From positions 5,325,820 to 5,389,819 of the forward strand of contig CM067569.1 of NCBI GenBank assembly GCA_034336665.1: 64,000 nt of DNA. Direction: 5' to 3'. The stretch comes from Luscinia megarhynchos. Lineage: Eukaryota > Chordata > Aves > Passeriformes > Turdidae. Below the pieces are notes generated by a model, which ran no database searches, was not told the origin of the DNA, and saw only the letters and a list, made by a program, of their open reading frames with translations. This document shows positions 24,775-37,375 of this stretch, piece after piece. How positions within the stretch are numbered: position 1 is the first letter of the stretch; each line of letters starts with the position of its first letter. The translations under genes were made by a program, and so were the position numbers.

Positions 24775-24817
24775 TGAAATAAAATCATTATGTGCATCTT
24801 CATTCATTTTGGTGATG
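24775..24817 (-). other. Candidate 43-nt coding exon, minus strand
   Basis: On the minus strand a strong acceptor (TCATTTCTTCCCTAACAG, with CTAAC close to the AG) ends at 24818. A good donor (TTTCA then GTAAGTGG) begins at 24774. The enclosed 43 nt are open when read as one base completing a codon and then ITKMNEDAHNDFIS, ending in phase 0. The other frame tested hits a TGA. The peptide is polar and protein-like but too short to place in a family. Real exons and decoy pseudo-exons cannot be separated here without transcripts or conservation. Confidence 0.2.
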
Positions 24818-25171
24818 CTGTTAGGGAAGAAATGAAGCATTTTCTAATGGACTGGACAGTCACCTCTTGGCCTTTCTGCAGTAATGAGAAGCAGTGGAAT
24901 TTCCAAATGTGCCCAGAGTAATTTCTCAAAGGAAAAAAAATCAAGCTGTATTTAAACATCTGTCAAGTCTCCCATTTTATACAACTTAGAAAAACCTGAC
25001 AGAAATCAAAATTCTCTATTTGTTCTCTTAATTATTATCCCTTGGCATGCAGCTGATTAGTAAGGAGTAGTAGGAAGGTGAGCTGAAATCACTGCCTCCT
25101 TCTCTAATAAAAAATTATTTGCCAGTGCTATTTACACAGGAAATGAACCCAGTTCTATGTTACAATAGCAT

Positions 25172-25200
25172 TTTGCTTGACCGTCTTTGAAGGTCAAAAT
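25172..25200. promoter_or_regulatory. Everted nuclear-receptor-like half-sites (weak)
   Basis: TGACC (25178-25182) and AGGTCA (25191-25196) form an everted pair separated by 8 bases. Some nuclear-receptor dimers bind half-sites in this arrangement. The flanking bases (TTTTG and CAAAAT) extend a broken inverted repeat. Such matches arise often by chance and no promoter is nearby. Confidence 0.12.
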
Positions 25201-25396
25201 TTCCCTGACTCACAGACACAAGGAAAACTTCCTGAACAACTTCCTCCTTCTAAAGGCACAGCATGGGACAACACTGATTTTTCTTAATCAATCAGGCATG
25301 CAGGTAGGAGTATAGAAGATACACAGAAAGTGGATTTAAGAAGGCTTACATTAATTAATTTTAAAGAATTTCAGTTTAAAAAAAAATAAAGTAATT

Positions 25397-25431
25397 ATAT
25401 ATACATGCATACATATACATATATATATATC
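25397..25431 (+). repeat. AT/CATA microsatellite-like tract
   Basis: An imperfect run of ATATATACATGCATACATAT type followed by ACATATATATATAT. It is low-complexity DNA. Confidence 0.85.
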
Positions 25432-27002
25432 CCTACTACTCCATGCTGCTCAGAAGGGATCTCCATCATCACACTGAAAATTTTCTGCTCCATGAGGACT
25501 ACAAGAGAATACAAAGATAATGCAATATGCTCATTAAAAATAAATAAATAAAAAATTCTATTGGAGGGCTTTCTAAAACAAACTCACTCAGCAATTGTCA
25601 CCTTCATTGATCTGTCCAGCATCTTTTTAAAAAGGGGCAATTAATTGAGCAATTTGTGCTGTATTGAAAGGCCTGATTAAAGCTTAAAAGGCAATTATTA
25701 GTTTTCTAGCTCTCAAAGAAATAATTCTAATGCAATTTCATCCAAAATAGGAGTTCAGTGAACAGGACTATGCTACTGAAAACAAAATTGAGGCTCTGCA
25801 GCAGTTCTGCTGAAGTAATAAAGATCACTAAGAAGAAAGAGAAAACCCTGAGGGCCAAATGATCTCTAAAAAGACCATTTCACACTTTTTATTAAGAAAG
25901 AACTAAAAGACTAATCTAGAAACCAATTTATATAGTTAATACCAATTCTCTTGCCCTAGCAAACAAACACGAATTTAAGTGATAAAGCCAGTAAGGTTTA
26001 ATGTAGGAATTCAAAAGAGATTAAGCACATTTATCACATGCAGGTAGATAACAAATAGAATATGAGCCATCAAGTCAGAAAATAATGCCATGAAACCTAA
26101 AATAAAGCAAGGAAATTCATCTCATTATAGCAGTGCTGCTCCTCTAGACTGCAGATTTCTGCTGGGACCCATTTTCTCCTTTCACACAGAGCACAAAGTG
26201 TAACAAAACTTCTCACTTTTTAAATTTACAGGTCTCAGCAAGGACTGCATTCTTTGCTGAAAATGAGTGGCATGACATCAGCACTAAAGGTCCCAAAATC
26301 TCATTTTGTCAGACCAATGAAGTGGTTTTTTCACCCACATATTCACACTGTGACTTCCTGTATTGCTGCTGATCACATTCCTTCAGCTGAATAATGGACT
26401 ATTAATCTTTGGGGGCATTTTGACTTTTTCTGAAGAGTGAATATCTGAAGTGTGAGCAGGATGACTTAAATGAATGTCAAAATCTTCCGGTTTGGAAGTG
26501 CCTTTACAAAACACACAGATATATTAGGATATAATTGCAAGAAAAGTGATTTTTCTCTCTTCCCAGCAGCATCCCAAGGGCAGAGCTGCAGGGACAGCAA
26601 GAAGCTGCTGCCAAGGACCAGCAGACAAGGTTTCTCTCAAATCTTGAAAGAAGCCTACCTGTGCCTTTCATCACAGGAGAAATCATGAGCTAACCTAGAA
26701 AATATATATAACATCATAACCAAGCAGCTTCAAACCACTTCTAAAAATAAATAATGTACATTAAACATAATAAAGTAGCAGGAAATTCAAGGATCAGAGG
26801 GTGGTGTGAGGAATTAGGAAACAAGAAAAAGTTCTCAGAGTCATGCCCAACACTCTGTTAGCTGAAGAGAAACTACAATCTGTTTCTAAAAATCTTTAAT
26901 AGGAAGGAAATTGCATTTGTATTTATTACAATTAACAGATTTTGAAAAACCATAATAATCAAATTTTCCAGTGCCAAAAGCAGGTTCAGTCAACCCCAAG
27001 TT
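25432..27002. other. Unique AT-rich sequence, nothing recognised
   Basis: No repeat family, RNA gene or persuasive exon is seen. Frames are short. Confidence 0.5.
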
Positions 27003-27029
27003 AAAAAAAAAAAAAAAAAAAAGAAAAAA
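27003..27029 (+). repeat. Interrupted poly-A run
   Basis: Twenty A residues, then one G, then seven more A. The minus-strand reading frame through it gives a phenylalanine run, an artefact of the homopolymer. Confidence 0.85.
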
Positions 27030-29197
27030 ACCAAAAACCCACCACTCTTCTGTTTCAAATTGCCAGATATCAGTAATTGCACAGTGTTCTAAAAACTCTT
27101 CCACCCCTTTTTCCTTGCTGTCTGCAAAGTTTTGGTCCAGCCATCCTATTTCTCTGCAGCCTATCCATCCTTTTTCTCTGTATCCAGGTCCCACCTTCCT
27201 CAGTCTCTGCTCTGGTTTAGCACTGAGCTCACTCAACATCTTAAACAAAATAAATGTCAAAACCAAAAGAAACACTGAGCTAAAAAATGAAAATTAAATA
27301 TTTCCTTTTTTCTTTTCACAGAATGATTTATTATTGTCACTCCCATGGATTCCTCAGTTGAATAAATTGCTTCTGCCCAATGGAGAAGGAGATGATTGCT
27401 ACAAAAACCCAAACAAACCCTGAAATCTGGGGTAGCAACAATCATTAATTTTGAAAAAAAGTGATTTAATATGCCAGTAACATATTTATATTCTCAGCAA
27501 TATTTCACTGACAAGGGACCCAAGTCAGAAATGGGCAGAATTTCAGCAAAACTCCTCAAAATATGATTTTTTGGCATGCTTAAATGGAGGCTTTATTGAA
27601 TAAAATTTCAGTAACTTTCTATTTGAAGTTATACTGTGAAATTCACTCAAGGAGTGAAGTTCAGAACCACACTTTCTGTAATTTTTATTTTCTTTCTGGA
27701 TGTACTCAGCTTGTAAAACATTAAATAATCCAGAAAGTCAAATCTTCTTTGCTTCATCTTCTCCCACATTCAAGATGAAGAACTATCACTCAATCTAATT
27801 ACATTTTTCAAAGAACGTCCCTCACAGTTAAAGGTAGCTCATAAACTATTTAGAAATTCTTAAGCTGCAGAGTGATGTCTTTTCACTTTTTGTCTGGCTG
27901 TATAAACTGAATGCTGGTTTTGTAGGGAGAATAAAGAGCAAAGTCACTGGGTGCTGACCTTCTCTCAGGCAAGCACACCCCAGGCCAGTGCCAGCTAATT
28001 AAAAATGAGGCACAACCAGGGCTTTTCATGGTGCAGCCTGACCTGTCCTTTCCACACACCCAGCTGAGGATCACCTCTCCTCACCTGCTGAACTGGGACA
28101 CTTTTTGTCGTTCAGGAGAGAAAGGAAAACACAGTTTGAACATTTAAAATGAGCTGCAATTAACTCAGCCTGCCTTCATGTTAATGAGTGCCCTGTAGCT
28201 CAAACACCACTCAGTGCCATTCATTAATTCAGCTCACAGGTAATTGCATGAAGTAGTTTCCATATCTGCTCTTATGGAGCTTCACTTTGCAAAATAAGTT
28301 GATTCACCTGTGGGTGCTGTGCACGTGTTTGGAAACACAAAATAGAGCACAAAATACTGTGCATTAACCTCACTGCTGCAAGTGCTCTTGGGCTACAGCC
28401 AAATCACCCCTACAGACTTTTATATTGAATATTCCCTCCAATAGAACAGATAAGTGAGATTTAAAAAAAATACTAAATTATTCTCTTCTTTTTTTTCCAA
28501 AAAAAAAGCTAAACAGAGGGACAGGCAGCAATTTTCTACAAATAATAACAACACATGGAGATGAGCTGGAGTAACTCAGCCTGACACAAGTAAACTCATG
28601 GTAATTAAACCTGTTAGAAGACTGAATGACCTGCTGCATGAATTCTAGAATCTCTTCCTTGATAAATAAACTAAACCAATAGCAATCATGAGATGGATTA
28701 GCAATTCCCACTTGCCTTTTCCCAGCACTTCACAGGCAGTAATTGGCTCTGACATGGTTCATCACCCTCATTGTTACAGCAGAGCCACCCTGTGCTCCTA
28801 AAAGGAGCCAGGAACGCCACTGAGCTCTGCAATTAATCATGGCAATTAATCACAAAACTCATCACCACCAGAAGAGCTTTCACCTCCACAGTGCCTTGTA
28901 AACATGCACTAAACAAGTAGAGGGCATTGAGCTAAAGCAATAATGATTATCCTGATTTATTATTTATTATTATTACTTATTTTTATCCAGCTCAGGGAGT
29001 TCTGCACAGGACAATTCCTCCTCTCCATCCTCAGCACATCCTCCTTCAACCCTGCTCTTCCTGGGGTCTGGGTCTCTTCATTCCCACTTTAAGGCATTCA
29101 GGGCAAATGGGTCTGCTCTAAATTTTCAAAATTTGGATGTTTTTTTCCCCCAGTTTTAACAACACTTAAGGAAATGAGTGATTAGCTGTCCATAAAA
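27030..29197. other. Unique non-coding sequence with a small (TTA)n tract
   Basis: AT-rich DNA. A TTA-repeat-like tract occupies about 28956-28983. The part at 28130-28300 has several homeodomain-like ATTA cores (TTCATTAATTCAG, GGTAATTGCATG) but no stronger sign of function. Confidence 0.5.
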
Positions 29198-29320
29198 ATC
29201 AGAGAATAGTCTGAGTTTGAAGAGATCTGTAGTCTTCTGCCCTGACATGGACATCTTCAAGCAGACCAGGTTGCTCCAAGCCCCAGCCAACCTTGGACAC
29301 TTCCAGGAATCTCAAAAGGT
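29198..29320 (-). mobile_element. CR1 LINE fragment, 3' part, minus orientation
   Basis: The order AATCAGAGAATAGTCTGAG, TTTGAAGAGATCTGTAGTC, ACATGGACATCTTC, CAGACCAGGTTGCTCCAAGC, CCCAGCCAACCTTGGACACT, TCCAGG follows the reverse complement of the CR1 3' region. It is well decayed. A GTAAGT sequence at its right edge (about 29318) lies in the repeat remnant and is unlikely to be a working splice site. Confidence 0.85.
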
Positions 29321-31996
29321 AAGTTATTTCCTGCATTTTTAGGCTTTTCCCTACACATCCAGGTCTGTTGTACTGTCCCTATACTGATCCCAAGAAAATG
29401 GAAATAGAAAACATTTAGTATGAGCTCCCACTAAATTTTTCATGCATTTTGAAAAAACAACTTCTCTTTATTTCAAAACAGGAAAGACCAAAAATCAAAC
29501 AAAGCCACAAGCAACCAACCAAACAAAAAAAACCCCAAATAAAACTTTAAAAAAAAAAGCAAAATCATTAATCCTTAAACAAAATCAAATATGTGCACTG
29601 GAAATGCCCTGCTGACTTCAGCTTGTGCCTGTGACCTGCCCATGCTCTGCAGGTGCACACACTTGCAAACCATATGGCACAGGTAGAAATTTTTGCTTAT
29701 TAATTACCTTGCAGTAATTGATTAAAATTTTCATCTCAAGCTGCTGACTTGCATTTCTCTGCTTAAGGGAGGCCAAAAGGTTTGGAGGTTGGGGAAGTGA
29801 TTCTGTCCCAGACCAGCTGGACAAACACAGTCCTACTTGGAAAGGGGAAAGCTCTGAAGATCTGCCACTGGACAGCTCAATATTTTTTATGTCTAATCTA
29901 AGTGCAGAAATTTAATGTGAATTTAATGGAATATAAATTATATCAGCCCTCTTGTCAGTACTCTCTCTGCTTTCTCAAATAAAATCTCACCCAGAGCTTG
30001 GCTCCTCCCTGCTGCATTGAAAGCACCTCAGCTTTCCTCCCAGTTTGAAAATAAAATGCTTATACAAAATAATTCAGGCAAGGTAGAGAGCTAAATCTTT
30101 TGGAAAAGGCTTGGGACAAAAGAATATGGGGGGTCTCTTTAGCACAAGTACTAAATTAATTGTAGGATTTGCCAGAAAACATGGAACAGGGAATACAGAA
30201 GTTGATAGCAACCTGGAAACTTTAAAAGGCAGAGGAGTAAAGGAGGAGAAAGCAACGATATTTTTGATATTTTTGCCTGGCAGAAAGCAACAATCAATCA
30301 CATTTTGTACTGGGGGGTCTGGGGAGCAGACAGTGCCAGGTGCTCCTGTGTGAAATGGAAAACAAGGATGGAGAAAAGCACACAAAAATGACCTTTGCTG
30401 GGGTAAATGTGAGAACTCAGACATGCTTAGGCTAAGCATTGCTATGGAACCAGAGGAGCTGAAAAAGAGCTTTTTATGGATAAAATGTGTTTCACACTGG
30501 GGTCTGTATTTGTGTGTGTGTTGCTGTCCCCACTGCAGATGGGAAGGAGTCACAGCCCAGCCTGGGATGCACTGGAGACACAAAGGAGATCTGCAGGGAA
30601 TGGCCTGGGCAGCCCTGATGGAGCCACCACTCAGAAAAGCTGCGAGCAAACATGCAATAGTAATAAAACAAGTTAATTTGACACCTGATGCTCTAGCAGC
30701 CTGAAACAAATCCTAGAAATTTGAATTATTTCTTTTGGCTTTGTAAAGAATGAATAGTGAACAGCTCTGCCAGAGCAATGAGTTGTGCACACCTTGCATA
30801 TTAAACTTGCATGTCTGTGACTGTCAATGAGAACTCTCATTTATTCCCAATGTGTGCATCAAGCTGCAGCTGATCAAAAAAGCCCTGTAGATAAATGGCT
30901 TAACAACTCCTTAATAATGATTAAGAAAGCCTTAAAATCTCTAGAAGAAAGTCTCAAGGGGTTTGACAGAATGGCAAAGTGATAATGAACACCACAAACT
31001 GTACTAGAGCAGCTTACAAACATATTCATGTCTTCCATTATTTTAGGTTTAAATATCTATAGGTTGAGTGATAAACAGTGATATTAAATGACCAAAAAAT
31101 TTTATTTGACTCCCAAAACTTCAAGAATGCTTCGCAGGGAATTAGCTTGGAGGATCTGGTCCCCATTTACAATTCTCATTCAAGAGAATGAATTAGAAAT
31201 GCTAAAACTGGTGGGAACAAAGCAGATTCAGGAGGTTTAATTCTGCTCCAGCACTGTAACGTGACTTCAGGGGGCAAAGTACTCCTTAGGGCAGAAGGAC
31301 ACAAATAATACAATTTGCAGCACATATTTATATAGGAATCTCAGTGGCTAGGGGGTCTAAACCTCTTTTTGGGGTTTAGTGCTGAAATGAGGGGCAGAGA
31401 TGAAAGTCTCTCCTGGTGGATTTGTTACACAGTCCTTGAGAATTAAATGTGGATTCCAGAACTCAAGGTCAGCACTCTCCCTGTGAATTCAGAGTGGGAA
31501 GCACTGGAGGAGGAGTGACAGTGCTCCTGGGCACACTGAGCTCTGACAGGACTCAGGGGAACATCAGGACCAGGTGGAATTGGAGACACCTTGAGACTGC
31601 TCTGGCTGCTTCCCAGGCCAGAGCATCTCTGGAGGTGTGAAAAAGTCATCTTGGAGCAACCACCTGAATAGGAAACTGATCCACTGCTGTATAAGATGAG
31701 AAGTAGCAAGGGTTTCATATTGAAATAAACGAAAAGGACTTTATTTCTACCCATAAACTTCAGAGAAAACGATTTTGTATCTAAACTTCTTCACTCACTT
31801 TTTTTTTTTAAATGGAGGGAACGATGATCCTTTCTCTCAAAGTCCTCCAGGAATTAAAAACAAACACAAAATTCAGCTCCACATCCTCTTTTCTGGGTTG
31901 CTGCTAGTGGCATTCTGAAGAATCTTTAGAAAAATTTCAAACTTTTTTATATTCCTTCCTGGATTTATCAGCAGCAGTAATTCTTTTTTCCTTCAG
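29321..31996. other. Unique sequence containing the longest open frame
   Basis: No repeat family is recognised. An A-rich low-complexity patch lies at about 29505-29560. The longest frame in the window (30074-30709, minus, 211 codons) opens with TTG; its first ATG (30439) leaves only 121 codons. It reads serine- and proline-rich with no domain motifs, and shorter frames oppose it on the plus strand. An 8-bp palindrome with a one-base spacer, ATGCTTAG G CTAAGCAT, lies at 30423-30439. Confidence 0.45.
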
Positions 31997-32023
31997 CACT
32001 GCATATAGGTTGTGTACAAACAG
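31997..32023 (+). other. Candidate 27-nt micro-exon
   Basis: A strong acceptor (AATTCTTTTTTCCTTCAG, ending 31996) and an excellent donor (ACAAACAG then GTAAGAG, GT at 32024-32025) bracket exactly 27 nt. Twenty-seven is a multiple of three and is within the usual micro-exon size limit. Phase 0 meets a TAG, but the other two phases are open: one reads TAYRLCTN, the other LHIGCVQT. Micro-exons of this size are known from neuronal, muscle and adhesion genes and depend on a tight pyrimidine tract like this one. The gene cannot be named. A chance pseudo-exon is the main alternative. Confidence 0.25.
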
Positions 32024-35000
32024 GTAAGAGATGTACATTTATTTCTAGTTAATAATAAGGTATTAAAAGGCCATTTTAACTTTATTGTTACTTTACTTCT
32101 CTTTTAGCATTTTTCAGACTATAATATATAAGGAAGTAGGCAAAAGTTTCTGAGGAAACTAAAGCTCCTGCAGAAAATAAAATAAGATTCACCAAGGAAT
32201 ACTGGGACTTTTTAAAATTATTGCTATTATTCTTGGTTTTGTTCTTAGTGCTACCATTACATAACTCATAGTTACAACAAAATACAATTTTTTAAAATGG
32301 CTTTTTGTAGTAGAAATAACATTTAGAAATACTAACCCATCAGGCAATACCATCAGCCATTTTCAGTGTCAGATCATTTAAAGTTTAATTTGTGGCACGT
32401 AACTTAATTATTTCAATTAAATATCTTCTATTTTTTGGTCATTCTGGATCACAGCAGCAAGTCAGGATTTGATAAATCAATATTAAGGGTATCTACACTG
32501 CAAAGTCAAAGAAAGAAAGAAAACCTCTTGCAGCAGCACATCTTAGATGAAAGAAAATAACCACTACAACAAATAAAACAAGAAAAGTTTTGATATGGAG
32601 ATCCTGTCTGTATAATATTCCCTGATGCTGAGAAAAGCCAGTCCCAGTGGAAGTAAAATTAATGAATTTCAAAATAATCTCTTTGGTCTAGAGTCAGCTC
32701 AGATCCTCAGAAATCATCAATCTGACAGTCTGTGCTTGAATTTTCCCCTTGGTGCCCTTGCACACAATTCCCCTGGACTGACAGAGGGGGATAACCCATC
32801 TCACACAAAATGGTTTTCCTGCTGGGATGTGGCTTTAATGGCATCACCACCAATTTCCACACAAAGCCTTGGCTGTGGCAGGATCCCAGTCCCTAATTCA
32901 CAGCTATAAATCCTCTTACATTTCTCTCCCACACTTCAAAAACCAGCTTAGCAATGAAAGCACAATTATGTAATTCCACATAACTACACCCTGTTCTTCT
33001 ATGTGTACTTAGGAGCCTGCACTTCTACCCTAAGTACCAAATCAGTCTAATTCAAGGCATCCATTTCTCTAATCCCAGCTCTAAGAAGCTTTCCACAGTT
33101 TGCTTGTTCCCAGCCATTGCTAGAAGCCCATCAACATTCTAATTATGAATTTCATTTCTTTTGCCCATGTTACCCAAGCTGTTCCATGCTATTTAATAGG
33201 TATTTTCACTGATTTAAGTTTTTGGGTTTAGTATGAGGTTTTTTCCAAACAGCTTTTCTATAAAAGCCACTATTCCTAACTGCTCCCTGAGCCAGATGTA
33301 TAATTTGTTTGGATTCTGAGAGAAATGAGAAACTTTATTTCTGTTCCTGAATTCTTATCTTTCCAGATCATAACAGCCAGAGAATCTGCTTTCCCACCCT
33401 AATTGATTCCCCATAAAATTCCTATTAGCTATGCTGAGTAGTAGACATTTATAAGCTAATGGAATTGGGCAACTTAATTACAAAAACATTTTAAATAATC
33501 ATCTACATCTGTCTATTACAGCATTCCACATTGCTGAGGCTTGCATCATCATAATGCTGAACATAAAATCATTCATGTGCAATATTGCATTTTTTACTTT
33601 TGGAAAGAAGAAAATTGAAATCTCTTGGGTTTTCCCACAGTTTTGAAGGACACAGACCAACCTCATTCACTCCACACTCACCCTGCCCAGGCAAGTGCAC
33701 TCAGAGGGGAAAACCTCCAGTCCCACTTTTTAAAATATAAATTTAAAAAAAATTAAAATTTTTAAAATGTCCATGGATTGTGCCAAGGGTTTGAGGACCC
33801 TGCTGGTTTCAGGTGACAGAAATCTCTCAGGGGCTGGGGCAGTTTTGTTAGGAGCCAGCACAGCTGCACATCAGCAGAAAATATTTGGCAAAAGCCAAGG
33901 AAGAACAGCACTGCACATCACAGGATCTTCCCAGGTGAGGACCAGGAGGAAGAGTCCATCCCAAATCATGGCATCGAGTGAATGAATCTGTTAGATTCTT
34001 CAAAATCTGGCTTTGCAAAACTTTATCACAGAAAGTCCTTTGGGAAAACAACTGATGAGCAAATTTATGCACCAAAGGCTAAAGTCTGCACAACTGGCCA
34101 GAATTTTGGATGATGCCAACCAGGCAGAGAAGAACATGGAATAACACCAACAAACAAGGATGCAAGTCTTCCTATGCAAAAAGCCAACACTGATGAAAAA
34201 ATTAATTAATTGCTAGCTTAGTATTGCCTGCACCGACATCAGAGTTATATTTGCTATACATTGTATTTTCAGATTGCATGTACCCAATTAATTCACAGAT
34301 GGAATGGGAGATTTTACCTGTGTGGCACAGGTACCTGGTATTCCTCTTGACAAGAGATAGCCTAATGCCATAAAAACAACTTTTATATGCACACACACAC
34401 ACTGGAACAATACTTCATCATGCAACTGATATAGCTGCAGAAATGTTGCAGCCCAAATTAAAGAACAAATTAAGGGCAACTTGGGCACTCCCTCTCCTTG
34501 TTCTTTTTCTAACAAGGAAATACAGATTAATTGCAAGCATGGAACTTCTCATGTTTCAACTGACTGTCTCCTTGAAAATCTAACTGTAATTCATTAAACA
34601 CCTTTTCTCAGAGATCAAAATAACCTGTTCACATCCTTCTCTGTACAGCCTTATACACCAAATGTAGCACTTGTGAATATGAGGGATTTCTCAAATTGAA
34701 ACTATTCACTGACATCTAACACTATACTTAAAATGGATTCAAACCTCATTCACTTTTATTTGTGGAAAGAATTCTAATGGTGCTTCATGAAACAGATACA
34801 AATAAATTTGGGTTTAAGTTCACACTCTCAGCTTGATTCATGTGAGTATTTTGCTCATTTACAGATTCAGTCCCCATGACTACACTTTTTGCATCAATAA
34901 GTGTTTCTTAGTCCAATTCTTCAGCATTCTGAATCTTTTTACAATCTTAGCTGTATATAACCTGCTGACCTTTAAAAAGTCAAGTATTTAATTTTATTTA

Positions 35001-36929
35001 ATCAAAGATGTTCCTTGAGAACACATAAATCCTAAATCAATTGAAACTTCAAATTCACTGGAACTTCAGGAGAAAAAAATTGGGCAGTCTGTTGTGTTGT
35101 CAGACCCATTTATCAACAGATATATTTTAAGATAACCTTTTCCTATAAAAAGCAAATTGGGTGAAAATTACCTTTCAAGAAATAGCCAACATACAAAAAA
35201 TTGCTTTGAATGCTATAAAATTTAAAATGCTTTGTCATTGCTGCAACCAGCAAAATAATTTGAATCAATGGCACATTAAGTAATTTTCTGCAAATAATTA
35301 AAATTCCAACCCTTTCAAATCTTTGCACTGATTTGGTATTAGGGAAATATTGTACCAATCTTCATATCCAGGTATCAGGAATGCAGCTTTTCATGGAGTT
35401 TTTTCCCTGTCATTTGTGAGGATCAAGAGTTCAGTTTCTTTTTTGAAACAGTCCTTAAGAGCAACAGCAATCCCCAACGTCAAACTTCTGAATGATTAAT
35501 TTTGTGTTGTTTTTTTGTTTGTTTTATGATGACCATTATAGTAAAAGAGAGGGGAAATGGCAAAACAATCTCCCACTCTATAGTGGGGCTTAAAACATAT
35601 TTCCCTCAAACCTTTCAGTAAGAAAAATAATACAACAAAAACAGCTTTCCTGGGTGAAAATAGCTTTGTCCATGAAGCCAGCTGGGATGAGAAGCTGAGG
35701 AAATCCATGGCATGTGTACTGGAAGAGCTTGAGCTTGCTCCACCTGCATCTCCTACTTGATTAGAGAGTAAATATGAAAAGGTGTCTGAATCACCTTAAA
35801 ATTATCACAAATCACTCACTTCCATCTACAAATACATATTTTTTGGACACATTTCTGTTTCTCTTCAGGAAACAAAGCTGCTGTGTTTTCTACATCACTT
35901 TTGGAGCAGGTTGCCAGAACCAGGATTAATGGCAAGGAAGTGAGGCAGGTATTTCTCTGAGCCTTCAGAAGAGTCAGGAGAAAAGCTTCACTTTGAAATC
36001 CTAAGAGCATTCACCTCCTAGAGCAGTGCCTTTAACACCTGCCACAAGGCTTGCAGAAAAAGGCAGAAAATGTCACTCAAGTGTTAAATTTTGACCTTCC
36101 CCAGAGAGCAGCTTGGCTCAGGGACGTAACCAAAGACTTCTCCCAAGTCTCCAGTGCAACAATTGAGTTGCAAGTTGAACTTTCACATCCCAAGCATGAA
36201 ATTCCCAAAGGAGAGGAATATTCAGGACATGCCAACAATTCACCTGGAGGACCAGGCACTGGTGGAAAGGGGCAAACTGGGGTTAAGTCTATATGGACAC
36301 AGATAAGAAAGTGCATGTTTGGCTTCCAGGTCAGAGCCAGATATTCTTTCTAAGCTGGAAAGGCAAAACCACTGCAGGAAAATCTGCTTCAACCACATTA
36401 ACATCCTACCCATACACTGAATTTAAGAACAGCCATCAGAGCTGCTCCCTCACCCCCCAATGCAGTGATAACTGCAAATTGCAGAGCTGCCTGCAGCACA
36501 GCCTGGCTGCTCCTGCAACAAGCTGATTTTATACATCTGCAATGCACTAAACATAATTATCTGGTAATTTTCCTAAATGAAAAAATGAATTTAAATTACT
36601 GAAGCACAAAATGCCTTCTGCACACCAGCTTGCAAAGGCCAAGCCTGCCACATCTAAAAAACAGCAGCTCTTTATTCTAATTATGCCTAAAGTAGATGAT
36701 ACAATTTCAGAAATAAGCCTTTTTACTGGGAAGACTGAAGAAATGGCTTCATAAGGTTTGTGGAACTTCTTTTCTCCATTTTCAATTCCAGAATTTAAGC
36801 AAACAAGCATTCCTTTTGAGAATGTGCAAGACAGACCTCAATTCCACACACATATTTTGTTTCTTTATTCATATGGATAATTCTATCAAGGGCCATGAAA
36901 CTGCCCCCATGAACACACAGATCAAACCT
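32024..36929. other. Unique AT-rich sequence, nothing recognised
   Basis: A low-complexity A/T tract lies at about 33728-33768 and a (CA)n run at 34390-34402. Frames of about 100 codons (for example 36051-36353) lack domain features. No repeat family is recognised. Confidence 0.5.
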
Positions 36930-37021
36930 TAATCTGAGTTGACAAGGTGGTGATGGGTTAAAGGTTGGACTCAGTGCTCTTAGATGTCTTTCCCAACCTA
37001 AATGATTTTGTGATTTTGTAA
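36930..37021 (+). mobile_element. CR1 LINE fragment, 3' end, plus orientation
   Basis: GTTGACAAGGTGGTGATGGG then TTAAAGGTTGGACTCAGTGC, TCTTAGATGTCTTTCCCAACC, TAAATGATTTTGTGATTTTG corresponds to a CR1 3' end of the type reading GGTTGGACT..ATG.TCTT....GTCTTTTCCAACC. It ends in two eroded copies of the ATTCTRTG octamer (ATTTTGTG ATTTTGTA). About 90 bp remain. Confidence 0.9.
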
Positions 37022-37375
37022 TTTTTACTCATTAATAATATATAAAGATATATATATTAGAATTAAATGGAAGCCATATCCTGATTTACCAGCAGCAAAT
37101 GCAGGTAATGCTTAAAGGAACTAAAATGCCTCAGAGCCCTTGTGCTCAAAATTCCCATATTCTGATCCCATACAGGAATGAGAGAGGAAAGTGAAGAAGT
37201 TGGTTATCTGATTATCCACCACCCTGTCTCTAGAGGAGGACACCTCGAGTAGCAGCAGATCCATGGGAGAAATGTCCAGATTTAATCAGGATTGATTCAC
37301 TATTGACCCATTCAAAGCACAGCCCAGCTCCTGCACAGCAGAGCACAATGTCACAGATAAATCAGGTGTAATAAG

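Noticed and set aside
26886..27275. 129-codon minus frame with a phenylalanine run
   Set aside because: The frame is opened up by the poly-A run at 27003-27029.
29300..29325. GTAAGT donor after TCTCAAAAG, with a TTCCAG acceptor 12 nt earlier
   Set aside because: It lies in the edge of a decayed CR1 copy, where the bases are explained by the repeat.
30074..30709. Longest open frame (211 codons, minus) as a secreted protein gene with a hydrophobic N-terminus
   Set aside because: It starts with TTG; the first ATG leaves 121 codons that exclude the hydrophobic part. No domain or good donor was found, and plus-strand frames overlap it.
34290..34536. Minus-strand exon ending CACACAG/GTAAAA
   Set aside because: The donor is fair but no pyrimidine-rich acceptor precedes the open frame, and a CA microsatellite lies inside it.
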